The notes under the pieces were generated by a model. The model was not told the origin of the DNA. It was given only the letters and a program-made list of their open reading frames with translations, and did not search any database. This document shows, piece by piece, positions 46,258-60,398 of a stretch of DNA of 64,000 nucleotides. Positions within the stretch are counted from its first letter, which is position 1, and every line of letters starts with the position of its first letter. The position numbers were made by a program, and so were the translations under genes. This stretch comes from Phlebopus portentosus (Eukaryota; Basidiomycota; Agaricomycetes; Boletales; Boletinellaceae): contig JAYXKI010000015.1 in the NCBI GenBank assembly GCA_037892935.1, positions 1,302,001 through 1,366,000 on the forward strand, given 5' to 3'.

Positions 46258-46689
46258 TATGAGGCTCTGGAAGATAGGATGGAGAAGGAAGGAGGTTAAG
46301 ATGGACCGAGCTGTGTCTTGTTATAAGAAGAAGAAGAGGAAAGAGGGAAATGGGAACTGGCGGGGGCGTGACCGAGTCGGGATTCAGAATAAATTCGAGA
46401 TCTCGAGATCCACAGATGTATATTATATATATATATAGCAATCTTATATGCACTCGGTCCATGAAATTTAGCGTTCCCATCAATGGCAGCACCACGCTTC
46501 CGTCAACCATCAGGCACTCGCTTGGTAATCTCCGTCTTCACAGGATTGCGTAAGTCCATTCCCATCAAACCTAATATATCATTACACTTACTTTACAAGT
46601 ACAGCTCTCAGGCATAACATACCCAGAGCATTACTCAAGCGAAAACACAGCTCAATACCAAGAAAACCAATTCGAAATCATAATCTGAC
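46258..46689. promoter_or_regulatory. Upstream region of regulator A
   Basis: 432 bp between the two Zn2Cys6 genes, both on the minus strand. It has an alternating (TA)7 run at 46424-46437, placed where a core promoter of gene A could be, and the 3' end of gene B. Confidence 0.5.
46424..46437. repeat. (TA)7 microsatellite
   Basis: Fourteen bases of perfect TA alternation, about 170-180 bp upstream of the start codon of regulator A. It may act as an AT-rich promoter element and is likely length-variable. Confidence 0.8.
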
Positions 46690-49600
46690 TCAGACAAGCA
46701 AAATAGGCATCCCTCCCCCACGCTCGCGTAAGACATCCCGCCAGCTGACATTTCCCGCGACCTCTTCGGTCCGCCTCCCGCCCCTTCGCTTGGCATCCCG
46801 ACGCTCCCACACGGTCTCCATCACCGCCACGACGGATCCGCAATTACCCGCCCCGCCCTCGCCCTCGAGGAACTCCTTCACCGTCTCGCGTTCCGTCGCG
46901 ACGTCGGTCATGCAACCTGCAAGACACAGCGGGAATACCACACTTCGCACAACAGAGCATCGCAACGATTTGGGCTCGGGCGGAACGCGTTTCAGCGCGT
47001 CAATCGTGTCGCGCGCACCATCACGGATTTCCTTCACTCCAGGGTTATCCCCACTCAAGACAGTATGAAGGTACAGCCGTGCGGAGGCGCGGAAGATGTC
47101 CGCTGTCAATCGTCTTCGATTTTTGAGCGAATCAGCACCCAGTGCCGGTCCATCTCGGAAAACGCTCGCTTCAGCTTCGGCAAGTGCTCGTAAGCAATGG
47201 TCCTCGATCTTGGACTTCCGTTCTTGAAGCTCGACGAAACTCAGAGTCTGATTCTTGGTCTGTTCTTCTTTCCAAGCTGCCAACGCCGAGATCTCCGCCA
47301 GGGCAAGGAACGTTAGGTTGTCGCAGCCCATGACTTCAAGCATCGAAAATTCCGCTTCCGTGCGAGTCGCTTGACCATCGGCCTCAACGATTCTCGCACT
47401 GTCGGCAAAGAGCACTTGATAAACTTCAAGGAATTTGGGTTTCCGGACCATCGTGACGCTCGCGAGTACTTCGAACCACATTGTCGTGCGTATAATGAAG
47501 CTCATGAGCTCATTCTCGCGCTTCATCTTCGTAAGCTCTTCGAGTAAGTACGCATCGCCTGCAAGGTGTCGGAAGCGCTTGAATACCATGTCGACCCACG
47601 TGCAAGCAACGTCAAGGAAGAAATCCCATCCTCCGACTCCTCCTGCAAACAAGAATGAGCTGATGCACTGCAGACCAGCCATTGCTTCAGCTTCTGTCAA
47701 CCTCTCCGGGCCTGTCTGTCTAAGAACCAGTTGCGTAAGGTCATAATAAGTATTGCCATCGTCGCCTTCCGGGACATTAGGTATATCCGTTGCCAGAAGA
47801 AGCGGGATACGGCGGGACGGGCTTGGCGGCGTTCTTCCGCGTAGCTGAATACTTCCCTCGCGCATGCGACGTATGTGCACACTCGCAACGGAGCAAATAG
47901 CATTTCGTACTGCATCGTTTGAGAACGCAAGGCCACGAAGAAGATCGGCGACACGTTCTTCCCAGAAGAAGTACTGGACAGGGCGAACGTGGCGGAGATA
48001 ATGTTCCACTAAAGAGCGGTCTGCGCGATCGGCGAACAGTGGGTCTATTAGCGCTGGCTGAAGAACCTGAAGAGGCGCCATATCCTGGTAGATTCTTTGC
48101 TGTTCCTCTTGTGGCAGTCCATAGAAGCCTACTTCCGTGACAGACGCCGTTGGATAATAAGGTATCATCGATCCTTCGTCGACGCCGCCCACCGCCATAC
48201 TGGTCACGGGCGCTTGTTGGGCGCTAAAGGCATCCACTTCATTCATAGCCAGATCCATTTCGTAATTCGTGAAATTATATGATGCACCTAACGAGCTTTG
48301 CACGCTCGGAGGTGGTAGATCGTTCCTTGGCACTGCAGGTGTATTTGGGAAACCGTTAGGCGGCCATCCGTAAGTTGCCTGATGTTGATGCATTGCGTGC
48401 TCTTGGGACTGGTGAGTTGCTGATCGCACAGTGTCATCCCCTGCCCCTACAACGAACATATAGAAAAATAACAAATTAAAGATAAAAAGCAATGACAGCA
48501 AATTCAAGGCATCAAGACAAGAGAATGCGCACGCGCGGTATAAGATACCAGATGCAAGATCGAGGGCGACGATAATAAGAGCGACAAGTCGATAAGAATG
48601 TGCGGGGTTAGGGGACATTTTAGCGATAGCGACGGCGAGTCCGTATTTCGATCCAATCCAGTCGGGTGACCCGCCAATATACAGTACAATATAAAAAATG
48701 GGGAAGACTACATGAGCAATCTCTACATGCTTGAGTATAAGCCCTGACTCTTACATGAACTGCTTGGCGCCGTCTGATTGGGACCAAAAGCATTACTATG
48801 GCCGTAGCCGTGATCAGTCTGACCGCTCGCGATCCCAGCATGTCCAACACCACCGGGGCGCATGTGCCCGGAGTTCATTGAGAATTCCTCCGTAACATGA
48901 TGTCCAGTGCTGACATACCCAGGACCTGCGCCCTGAGCGGAATGGGAGGTATATGCACCAATCATGGGGTCGGCAGGCCGGGAAGGCTTGGGCGAGTCGG
49001 GGGACAGCTGAGGAATGTGATGTGTGTACGGTGAGTCGACTGTGATAACACGAGCGGCATACGTTGGGTGATCACGCATGCCCATGGAAGTGGACGCAGT
49101 GAAGTCGTGAAATGCATGGGTAATAGACGAGCGCGAGTTGTATGCATAATTATTCGCATAACCATTAGTATGAACATGGGTATCCATAGGGTACGACGAC
49201 AATGTCGCGGGCGATTCATTTAGAATAGAGCCAGAATCATTGTTGGTAAAGGTGTTGGAAGATGTAGCGGCGTAGCCAGCATCAATTGAAGATCGCGGGC
49301 GCAGCACATCAGTAATACCATTGGGATTATGCACGTATGTGTTTGAGTCATGCGCAGTATAGTTGTTACCATTGTTGAACCCGTCAACATCCGATTCGAT
49401 TTTCACGCGGATGCCGGTGGAAGTGTAAGTATCAGTGTTATTGTTCGTTCCGGAGCCAGAAGAATGTTGCCGAGATTCCCGGTAGATATCCATGACATCG
49501 GTGCCAGACCCGAATGTGCCAGCATCCAGGCAAGGCGACAGTAAGGGAGCATCAGATGCAGGCGTGGGCATGGATAACGGTGTAGATGAGAATGCGGACA

Positions 49601-50952
49601 TAGGGAAGGGCCAGTCGAGGCCATCGGAAGGTTTTATATCATTCGCGGGAAGTGTGGGAAGCACGGGTTGAGGAGTATATGGCGTGAAAGGTGTGTTGCG
49701 GGATGCCATAGGAGGTGATGAGGAAGTGGAAGACGTAGATCCCAGTTGCGGTGAAGACAAGTACATCGTGTTTGAGATAAGGTTCGCGTTAGTTGATGTT
49801 GTATGAGGGTACAAAGTCGGGCGAGAAGCACGAGCAGAGAAAGAAGACGCCATTAAGAAGTGTGACGGGACAGAAGAAGGCGTCGGCGGAGCGTGAGATT
49901 GTGTCACCGTATTCATAGACGGAGCAGAGATCGCGACCATAGAATATCCACGCGCAAAGGGAAGAGTTTCAGAGGTACGAGGTTCGCGGCCTAGTAAATC
50001 AGCTGTTCGACGGCATCTCAAATGGGCAAGAAGTGACCTACGCGTGTGGTTGTTGGTGTTTGATGGCCCATTTCCATTGGTAATTATAAGTGGGCCCATT
50101 GACATCAGACCGAGTCCGGAAGTGGCCTCGCCGAAATTATTTCCGTATTCCGAATGACGAGCTGTTCGCGTTGACTGCGATTGAATCGGGGTGGGCCTGC
50201 CGTTCGAGAGATCGAGGATACCTGTACCATGTCCGCCTCGATGTATTCCGGATGTGTCCAATGAATGATCATGATGGTCTTGCGGATGAACATGACTAGG
50301 AGGAAATGTTCGATCACCTGCAAAGTGACTATGATGCGCCCGGGAGTTTGGCGGAGAGTTCGGTGATGCGCTGCGATCGTCAGGGGTAAGTGTTGACGTC
50401 GCTGAGAGAGGCGTGCTGAGGCTATTCGTTCCAGGACCCGCCGCTGACTGAGAAAGTGGGAGAGAAGAGCTAGATGGCGACATCGCGTCTGCACTTCCGG
50501 ATGGGTCTTGGGTAGGGGTCAAAGGCCCGACGGAACGCAGGTTGGCAGTGCCAGAGTGACCTTTTATCATTCCGTTCTGTGCGAGGAAGGTCTTGATTTT
50601 CTCGCGTATCTCCGCGACGCTATTCCCCTCCTGTGTGAAACACGATGATGAGACGCATACAAGGAATACATATGCAAAAGGACATACGCGCATCCAATCA
50701 GGACGCTTTGCGCCAAATCCAAGGCATTGGAGACGCAAACGCTCGCACGTTTGGCAGGAGCCTTCGTTGTTCATCTTCTCGTCGCATTTCTATCGCGCGT
50801 CAATGAGCAAGGGGACGCGTAGATCAGTCTGCCAGTGGATAAGAGAGCACCTTTCTTCTGATTCTGCAAGTGTAGCAGCCGCTCTTCGCGCGGACGGCAC
50901 CTTTGGGCTTAGTGCCGCGTTGTTTGGCAGCGCCAGAGGAGCCTGCAGACAT
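46690..50952 (-). CDS. Zn2Cys6 fungal transcription factor, paralogue B
   Basis: Starts 'MSAGSSGAAKQRGTKPKGAV' (ATG 50950-50952). The zinc cluster 'CYTCRIRRK' joins over an intron to 'KCDEKMNNEGSCQTCERLRLQCLGFGAKRPDWM'. After another intron comes 'EIREKIKTFLAQNGMIKG', matching the equivalent helix in paralogue A. A ~600-residue Ser/Thr/Asn/His-rich region follows. After a ~310-nt intron (about 48447-48757) the regulatory half reads 'VEHYLRHVRPVQYFFW', 'LLRGLAFSNDAVRNAICSVASVH', 'GWDFFLDVACTWVDMVFK' and 'FPLCLAGCMTDVATER', ending 'GGGMPILLV'. The ending mirrors 'FGVEILLV' of paralogue A, and the intron before the regulatory half is at the same place. No target is deducible. Confidence 0.85.
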
Positions 50953-53900
50953 TGTGTGGAGACAGTGGTGGTAGTGATCGAGGAGACGATGACAGAAAGC
51001 AAGAAAAGACGAAAGCGAAGCAGCGTCGATAGCAAAAAGCAGAGCAAGCAGGACGATGGAGATGCGGAGACGGACTGAAAGTGGAAGTCGTCTGCGGAGA
51101 GGAGGGACAAAAGGGCGATCGCCCGGCAAACAGCTCGAGGACCATGGTGGATTAAATACAACAAGCGCTGGAGCCAAATTGGAAAGGATTGGAGGACCCC
51201 AGAGACTCCGAGTTTGCTTCCGCTCCGTCTTCATCGGGCGCCTAGCTCTGCACGCTCACGTCACGATCCCAGCTAACCCCTAATTGGCAAATATTATCGC
51301 ACATATATTCTAGATTCTCTGACATGCGGTCTGTTGTCCAATTTGATTTTCAGGAATCATCCTCGCCTTGTTTCTCCTTGGTTGTCACAACTCCGTCGCC
51401 CTCGATCTTTGCTTCCGTCCCCAGGCGTGCCTTCTTCTTGCCTTTGTCTCTTCTCGACCCGCTAGGACACGTCTCGGAGCTAGTCCTTTGTTCTCCTTAC
51501 CCGATTTACGCATACCTCGTCTAAAATCAAAGAAGTTTAATCTCCATAGCGATTCATTCCCGAGTGGAACGAACATCTCAAGCCACTCTCTCCGATCAGA
51601 TATCCACCAATTATCTATGTGCCTCGTTGTAGAACATACACGGGGAATCACTGCTGCACTGGTATCCATCATCACCCATCACGCGTCAGCCAAATGCAAC
51701 AGCGGCGGTGTCCCGCGATGGCCCTACACTTTTCAGGTCTGCCTTGCCCAGTCTAGTCCCGCACTTTCGTCATGTGTTCCTCCTGGCGTTGCCATCCACC
51801 ACACGATGCAGACACAGACACCCCGATAGGCGAAGATGCACCTTCTTCCTCTGATTGTATCCCATTTCTGAATTCCTCCACATCAACATTCCGTCTGCTT
51901 TGCCTGCATGGCGCACCCGCACAATCACCAACACAGCCGCCCCCGAACGAGATCTTCCATCCGACCCTTTTTCAGCCACCGCCTTCTTGACAATCGATAT
52001 CAAAGTACAACCCCGCCTCTCTCCTTCACATCTTCTTCCTCTTCGACTTCATCTATGCAGTGTTTGCTGGAACATATAGCTTAGGCTCGATAAATGACTT
52101 CCATTCCAGTTCACTTGCTTACTTGTCAACTTACTGTCTCCGTGGACAGACTGAAAGCGGGAAGGACCAGGTTCTCCGGTATAGAGGTGGCGCCGTTGGA
52201 GAGCCGGGACGCAAGTGAGCCCATAGAATGACATGCAATAAATATTGCTTTCTCCGTCTCTGATCGAACATGGATAACGTCCTGCCGTAAAAATACAAAA
52301 CCACGGAATTTCCAAAAGACAGAGAACCTGGTTCATATCGGATAGCGGAACCCGTTGTACGCGATACGTTGCTACAAATGACACCTCCCTGGATGCATTT
52401 CTTCGTTTCCCTTAGCCAGCATCGAACGATAGGACGAAATCGTCCCTTTGTCCTTTCAACTATCGCGTAACACCATGTACATACACACGCATGGGCCACG
52501 TTCACTCGCGTGCCTGTCACCCCCGAATTATTTTTGTATATTTCATCAGTCTTATCAGCTTCAAAGAGGCTTAACACCTATACACATTTTTGCCTTACCT
52601 TACACCCCGCATCCGAGTTTCTTTGAATAAGAGAAGTGCTTCCCGCTCCGAGCCCGCCAAGTGGTACCTCCAATATTTCCAGAGCTGGCAATGATTTACG
52701 GCAAGCCGGCAGTCGCCGAACAACCTCGGGCCAGAATAAGGGACCCTGAGAAATATTGATCATTCATTCAGTGATCTGGTAGCCGTGTCCCATGCTCGTT
52801 CCAGGTCACCCGTCCATACGTACTCTTTAGCCAACACGGCTGGTCAATATTCTTTGTCTAGACGTGCATGAATGCTTTGCTTCTCGTGATGCTGTGATAT
52901 TAGGATTTCAAGAAGCTTCGGAACACGGATCGCCAAAAGCCCGAGAAATTGAAATCTTCGGATCGCAATTGAGGCTCCATTGTGGCCGAAGAAGTCGAAT
53001 CAAAAATAGTAAATACAAGATTAGAGCCACTCAATTGTTAGTAATGCTCGGGAAATGATCACTCGACATAAACTGAGCTCGGCCAGCGGCTTCCCTCTAC
53101 TTCTTTTCGCATGACTGGATCGGAGAACAGCCTGGACACAGCAGCAATAAGGTCCTGTGTCGCATCCAAACAACCACTTATCACCACACCCAAACTGTTC
53201 CGATGATATTCATGATTATCGTCACCCATCGCGGTCCGAATTTACTGGTTCTTGTTTTTTTCTTCCCGTTTTCGTCTTATGTACTGTTTTCTCTTTTAAG
53301 CATGTTCATCCATAGTCACCAACAATCATTCTATCATGTGAAAGAATTATATCCGAGGATTTGAGGAAGCTCTGATCTTCCATTTTTCACAGTCGATTGA
53401 TATTGCGAAACCAAGCACGATATCAAGCTTCTACATATCGCTTTCGTTCGTGGCTTACACCAAAGCCTGTGTTGCCTAGCTTCTTGTGATGCGCGAAAAT
53501 TTTCAATTTCGATTATGCTGCATTTCGAACAGGCTACCTTAATTTTTATATCGAAGCTACGTGACTATTGTATTAAACTCTCCAATCTTGGTCCATTGGC
53601 CACATTTACTCACAGCCTTCAAGCAGTACGTCAAGCGTTAAGAGAGATCATTGGCTGAAAGGGCGTCCTACCCTATCGTTCTTGCTATGCTTGCGTATTG
53701 TCGCAGCGTGAGTAGCGATCAGTATCATTGCGGACGAGACAGATCGAGAAAATGATGAGTTACGCCATAATGTCATCCGCTGGTGATGCATTTTGTGATA
53801 TCTCCAGACTCCAGCCGAGTCAGAGCTCAACTGGAGATAATGACAGACCATATGACAATGTACTGCTTACAGTGAACAAATCACACAAAGTTTAATCATG

Positions 53901-56900
53901 TTTGAGATGTTGTTCCAACAGAATTAAAACTCGCTTCATGATCCACGGACTCCCCAGCAATCTTTTCCCCGTCGTAATTAAGCAGAGACCATTCAGAGAC
54001 AATCAGAAGCGTTGACGAGTCAAAATAGCAGGCATGCCCGAGATTCCCGACCTTTTCACTTTCCGTAGTAGAATGCCTTGACGAGCTAGATTCCCTTGTT
54101 CAGTAAGTCGCAAGAAAATCAGCAAGGAACTAGAACGTCTCCCAAGAAGTCCATAGATTACCCAAGAAGTCACTCGTTAAGTTCTAGTGAAAGACGACAC
54201 CACAGAACCATTTCTGTAAGGATAGTCGTGGACCCATTTGGACACATGTAAACCACACCACGCGTATCTTGAGCGTCTATCGTTCTTAGAAGCCGTGCGG
54301 TTTGATTCTTTTCTTCATCTCTTCATCAAAAGATGTCGTGTCGCTAGTCGGGTGGAGCTTATGCGATGCCGTACGGGCGAGTCTCCAGGCAAGGCTACGA
54401 TATCGCGAATAACCAAACAGGTAGTCTCAATAAAAGAGAACGAAAAGCGGTGTAGTTTGACACAAACCAATACTGATTCGAGAAATCTTCAAGAACTGTT
54501 GGAGCATCCATCAATGACACATCGCCGGCGATCGATAAGGAATAACACTCTTGACATTACGCTGTGCACCCGCCGTAAGGTGAGTGAAAATGTGGTTGGA
54601 CAACCTCAAGGAGCAAGGCGATTGGTACTTTCGTTATTTGCCACCCCACGCACCATGCCCAATACTAGTGAAGTGATATCCGGTGGTCCAATGGCATCTG
54701 AAATGATGATCCGGATTGCAGCTCGTTACTGGGATAGCCCGATTTGTCTGGCATTCCGAACATGTCAGGTTCAGGAACTATTGAAAGCACAAGTTTCATG
54801 AAACGACAAGTATCTGAAGATTCTCTATCTTGGATGGACATAAGCACGACAAGTTTGGTCCTTAGTACGGGTTCCTCTCGATACTCAGCTTACAGGAGAC
54901 TGGTGAATCTCCTTTCCCTTTTCTGTCCGAGGTATCTTTCTTCACGTCATTCTCTCTCGAGAAAGAAGTTAGAAGCAGTGCGATCTAAAAAGACGACCAA
55001 TAGATCGGCGATTGGCTGTGTCGCGAGGACCCGGGACACCGTGAGAGTTAATTTAAGTATTTTTATTTATTTGAGTTTTGGACCGATCAGATGCTTTACC
55101 TTGTGGGTCCACACCTTCTATATCGGGCAAATCCCGAGAGTTCCCACGCTACCTCTGCCTTGAGGTGTGCCGAACGAGCTCGTTGCAGTCGCGAGTAGCG
55201 GGCTCAATTGTTCTTACACAGCGTGTACGCGTGCTTGATGCTGTGAGCTACCTCCTTGTCCTTCCCGCCATTTATGAAACTCGATCTAGGAGACAATATC
55301 GTCCAGATGTGACTCCCCTTTGGAAAGCTGGTTTAATAGGTGGGCCTAAGATAAGGAACCCTTGGAAATCTGGCGAAATACTGACGGGTCGCATTTTGAT
55401 CACCCCTATCATCTGCCAACATCCGAAAGCTTTCTGTTGACCCAGTCTACGGTCGCGCGATGCTTCGAGGCGTAGATGTGGCCCGAGTACCCGAAAGTGA
55501 GTACACATGCCAGCTCTTCACAGTTGGAAGATGATACCGCCCCTATTGACTGCGGCGAACGAAAAGCAGAAATGGTAAGCCCGCGAATTCCTGTGTTTCA
55601 TCCCTGATCTTGCTTCTAATTTACATGATACGCGTGTGGCCAATGTGCGCTGCGGAAAGAGGGGAAGAGGGAACTTTTCCCTGAGCAGTCACAACTATTT
55701 TCAGCGCTTCTAATCATGGGCGCCAACCGATCGGATGTCTTTGAGGTGCCTTCTGAAATGAAAAATGAGCCTGGCTTGGCGGTGCGTATGAAGAACCTCT
55801 AGGAGAATGCGACTTTCCGAAGCAGACACGACCTCAGCTGAATTCAAAACCCAACTACTCCAACGGTCTTACTGGGACAATATCTCTCATTATACGATAG
55901 CAGAGAGTGCAATCAATTAGATACGTCGGGCAAAGCATCGAAGTAGAAAAATTCAGATAGAAGGAGCGTGGCTCAAGCTTCACGCTAAGTGGACCAGAAT
56001 CATTCGAATATATCAAAGAAGGGCATACTTCCATTTTCTAGGATCGAACGCGGTACCTGACCCGTTCAGTGTTTTGACGGAGCATGAAGCGAATCCAATC
56101 TGAGCGAGCAAATGAGAAAGCGAAACATCGATTATTACCAGCTCAATGCATCCTTCATATTCGAGGTTCCTCATCTTCAGATGTCCGTTTCAATGGTACC
56201 ATCGCATGTCAGCGTCCGTTCATCAAGGAGAAGCAGTGGAGTGTGGGTGACACTAGTCGGGAATTGCCTTTTCCGTAACGGCTGCGGAACCATTCACGAT
56301 GCTGTTAATAGGCGACACAAGTAGTCCGCGCTTCTATCACATTTTCATCTAGATGTTTCATGGACTCGCTTTCTTACTGAATGATTAACTTTCTCTCTTG
56401 GTCTCGGCTAGAAGCTTTCTAATGTACGACATAGATTCGACATCAATTTGCACGAGGCACCTACCCTACAAAAGATTGGTAGGAGATAATCGCAAGTGAA
56501 AAAGCTTCACGCCAGACGTGCAGAAAGATCTTAATCTTAAGTTGTAGACGGGTGACGATAGCCACGTCCTAGTCCTAGCCAAAAACATTTTCGCACCACA
56601 ATACATACTTTTTAACCTGGAGGACAAATTCATTTGGCCAATATTGTGACGAGCACATGAAGCATAGCCATAGCTATAGCTTCTCTGTCGGGAATTGGAA
56701 GAAGGAAGAAGAGGAAGAGTTGAAGGTAATAAGCATGCACAAGGTTGGTGGTTTCATTGCAAAGCAGACACGTGCGGAGGCGAATTCCATAAAAGGCAAA
56801 ATAGGCAGTATTTCCAAGTTTTACCGACGCTTGGTGGTCATCGTCTGCGTTGTGGACTGCAGCTCCTTGCAATTTAGATGTAAGAATAAGTCGGTCGTTC

Positions 56901-58472
56901 GCACATTGCGACGGGTACCTGGGTATCCACACGATGTCGGTCCTCTTGGATTACGCATCTGTCTTAGAATGAATTGACCTGAGCTCTACGGAAGTGCCCC
57001 CAAAATCTCGATCCCATTTCACGATGGTCTGCTGAATACCACAAGAGATTTTCATTGGACGTTGGAACGGCTCATCTCTACGGCTAGGGGCAAATTACAT
57101 CTGAATGTCCTGCATGTCGGCCGTATGTAGCAACATACTGTTCTCTAGGGAAGCTCCATCCGAGTTGTTCTATTCACTCATTGGAAAAGAACAACACGCA
57201 TCAGAGGAGCGGAACAAGGGCATCGATGGAATCCACTAGACCTTATCACCACAACTCGATCCTATTCGTCTGTTCGAATCGAAGCTCGTCTACCACGCTC
57301 CGCGATCATTCTAGAGATTCACAGCAAGGACTTGGTCACTTTGACGAACGAAAGTACTCGACACGCGTTCGAGGAGTGAGGATACGTACAGGCAGAAGGG
57401 GAGCTGGAGATTCTACCACCTTCTGCCTAATTGAACTTTCCTCCCCTTCGCTCGGGGTCGGAGTCAGAAGCGAACTTCCCCCTCGTTCATGCAGGCCACC
57501 CAGTCCTGGCTGTAAGCAGCATGTCAGCAGGCCATCTTGCTCCAACGTATACGTACACCTGTCATATTCAAATTGCAATTCCGGTCCAGAATTCTAGGGT
57601 AGATATTCTATAGCAAGTCGACATTTGAGGCTTATCCCGAGAAGAAGAATTCTTTTTATATATCATGCCGTATACCTTCCACGAATGTCTAGATATCGAT
57701 TGTCGACTGTATTGAAAACCGGATATTCACACACAACAACGGGCAGGGACCGCTCTGGCCTCTGACCTCCACTCATTTTGCGCGCTGGAATTGGCCAGCA
57801 GACAGCACGACAGAAGTAGTCGGATCATTGACTGGCGAGATTCGTCCAGCTTCAGTAACAACAAGACCGCCGTTGCAGGTACATCGAGAGTACCTTTCTG
57901 GTGCCAGTGGTCCGACTTCGACGCCTACGAAAAAGCGTCAAAGCCATCGCCAAAGAGCGTCTAACCCCATCGAGCAACAAGCTGTTCGTAGTATCCGACC
58001 AAACCTTACGCCTCTCTGTCCTATAACGCCTCTGCCGACATCGCAATTTCCCGCCGCATCTATATTCTATCCGCCGGAGTATTCAATGCTTTAGCAGCAC
58101 CTGGAGGGTTTCCGTAGGTACGTCCGTATCTGAAGGTGCTCCGAGTCAAGCGGGAAATTGACGTCAAATAAACATCTCGTAAAGAGGTGGAGCTGGGATA
58201 GTACAAAGGCCATAAGTAGAACTACAGAAATAAAAGAAGAAACCAAAGAGGTTGAAGTGGCCTTAAAATTAGACAATTGGGTCTCGCAAACATGTGGTCA
58301 AAAGACAAGAACGAAGCAAAATCGAAATAATAGGTAAATCCAGCACAGGTGGATTTAAATATTCGAAACCGTTAGGCAGGTGTTGTGAGAATACCGAGGA
58401 AGATGATTGAGCGGCGTAGAATCGTGATCGCAAAAAGGTTGTGGCGAATACATAGCATGGGTCGGCTCTGTC
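50953..58472. other. 7.5-kb interval without a recognised gene
   Basis: The first ~300 bp should be the promoter of regulator B. Beyond that I find only short frames, none with a splice-consistent model or a known motif. The longest is a 187-residue plus-strand frame at 54238-54801, followed by one at 55078-55440; neither looks like a domain. I could not find LTRs, TIRs or long repeats by eye. The stretch is exceptional in a window where genes elsewhere are mostly less than 600 bp apart. It could hold long UTRs, non-coding transcripts or old transposon debris. Confidence 0.45.
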
Positions 58473-60398
58473 TCAGTGATGTGCCTGGTCATCCCGAGCC
58501 AGTGGCAGGCCGCTGGCCCCGCTCGCACTGCGCTTTCTCACAGCCGTCGAACTCGAAGCCTTAACTCCAGCAGCGGGTGTGCTACCATCTGCGACGCCCG
58601 GAATCGTCGTCGCATTTTGCTGAGCGTTACCAGTCGATCCTAGTGGATTCGAGCGCCGCGCGATGAGAGCCCTCACAGCACTCAGCCACTTGATTTCTTC
58701 AGCCTCGCTCGGAGCGCACAATAGCAGTGGTCGCTTTTTAGTTACGATCTTGAACGCATATTGCGTACCTGTGAACCCGGCGTTCGCGAGGTCGGCTTCG
58801 TGTCCATGACTGTCTTCACTCTCTCGTATCGCAGGAGGTGAGATCGCGTTAGAGCCACCGGAGTAGTTCTTATCGTTCGATAAATCATATTCAAGGGCAT
58901 CAATAACTTGCGCAAGCTCAATAGAGCGTGGGCGCTTCATATCCTGGATAAAGATTTCATAAAATGACGTCAATCTGAGATCTAGAACTTCAGCGAGAAC
59001 ATCGAACCATATGACTAGCGCTGTAGAATAACGTGTCACTTGTGAGTACGAAATACCTCTTCCTCCAGCCTTTGCGTTTGGAGCGACTCTTCATCAGGTA
59101 ACCAGAAAGAATGATCTTGGACGTATCCTTGTTTACGGTACTTCCCGCTTGAGGTTTTGATGGTGAAGTGCCCGTGCCAGAGGATTTTGCAACCTCACCT
59201 TGCACCTGGTCCTCAGATTCCGAGTCCGAAGTGACTGGACCAGCGAAGCCAATGCTTCGAGCTGAAGGCGGAGATGGCGTTGGAGCACCTCTACCCGAAA
59301 TTGCACCAGACGACTGTGAAGCGGTATTCGGATTACGGGAACCACCTGCTGCGGTTGGAATAGGAATTGGTGCTACCGTTGCGCTATTCTGGGTAGAGGT
59401 ACCCAGGAGGGATTCGCGGGCCTCGTTTACACGTTGCACCCAATCCTGCATCTCTTGCTCCGAGTTCGCCTGAAGATAATACGTGCGGTTGGGAGACACA
59501 AGCACAAGGCTGTTCGGATGTCGCTTCAGCTCAATGCTTGAACAGGAATGCACGTCCACGAGATCAACGAGGCGGAGTAGTTGGTATTCGGCAGAATTCT
59601 TGTAGAAGGCAAGCTGAGCTGGCCGGAGAACAAACCAGCGTTTCTTCCATGTCTATACGACTATAAGATAAAGTGACGGGGTACTCTCACCGCTGTAGTA
59701 GCATACCTTGCGCCGTTCCCCCTTCTTATGTAGGTAGCCTGTCTTGATTACAGTATCCCCATCTTGCTTCCGAGATCGCGCTACCTCGGTTGCATTATGG
59801 TCTTGCGTCCAGTCTTCGTCCACCTCTTCGTTGTCATCGGATTCTTCATCCCCACTCCCACTTCTACGTTCTGCAATGGAGGACAATGGCTTCGATGATA
59901 CGCTGGTCGAGAGTCCAAGGGACATGCTGTGGCTGTGATTCTGTCCGTGGCCATGGGGATTAATGATAGGTTGAGGATACGATCCACCAGCAGGGGGGCT
60001 AGTTGCAAGCGGGGAATGTTCTGACGAGAAGAACGTATCTGAATCGCTCTCGGTTCCCGACAGCGCCGGCGGACTAAGACCATGGACGGGCTGGATCTAC
60101 AGATATGCACGTTACATCAGTCGCGTCTAACATAATACCAAGATAAACGACATACTGTTTCCATCATGCAAGGCGTAGAAGCGAAACAGGAGCGTAATTT
60201 CCGGAAAAAGACGATCGTCAGTCAGAGAATGGGAGACAAGCAGAGTTGCGAGGCCAGGAATGCGTTGATGTCAATGGGCCAAACACGCACCTTGGCGGGC
60301 TTGTTGTGCACCGATAATTTCCTCGTGATTTCTTGGGGAGTTGGAGGCGGTGCTGAGCCACTGCTCCCTCCCTGGCCCTGTACCGACGACGACGACAT
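58473..60398 (-). CDS. Tandem PH-domain protein (Opy1-like)
   Basis: Phosphoinositide-binding type protein with two pleckstrin homology domains, like yeast Opy1. Exons 60398-60291, 60096-59707, 59652-59008 and 58943-58473 give exactly 537 residues. It starts 'MSSSSVQGQGGSSGS'. PH1 (residues ~150-255) begins 'VIKTGYLHKKGERRK' and continues after the intron 'TWKKRWFVLRPAQLAFYKN', ending with the Trp helix 'SEQEMQDWVQRVNEARE'. A Ser/Pro-rich linker follows. PH2 (residues ~340-480) begins 'ILSGYLMKSRSKRKGWRKRYFVL', continues 'DMKRPRSIELAQVIDALEYDL', and ends 'SEAEEIKWLSAVRALIARR'. The basic strand of PH2 ('KSRSKRKGWRKR') could bind PIP2. The gene is divergent from ACBP. Confidence 0.88.

Noticed and set aside
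54238..55440. Two plus-strand frames of 187 and 120 codons as a gene in the gene-poor block
   Set aside because: No recognisable motif, no consistent intron linking them, and amino-acid composition like random translation.
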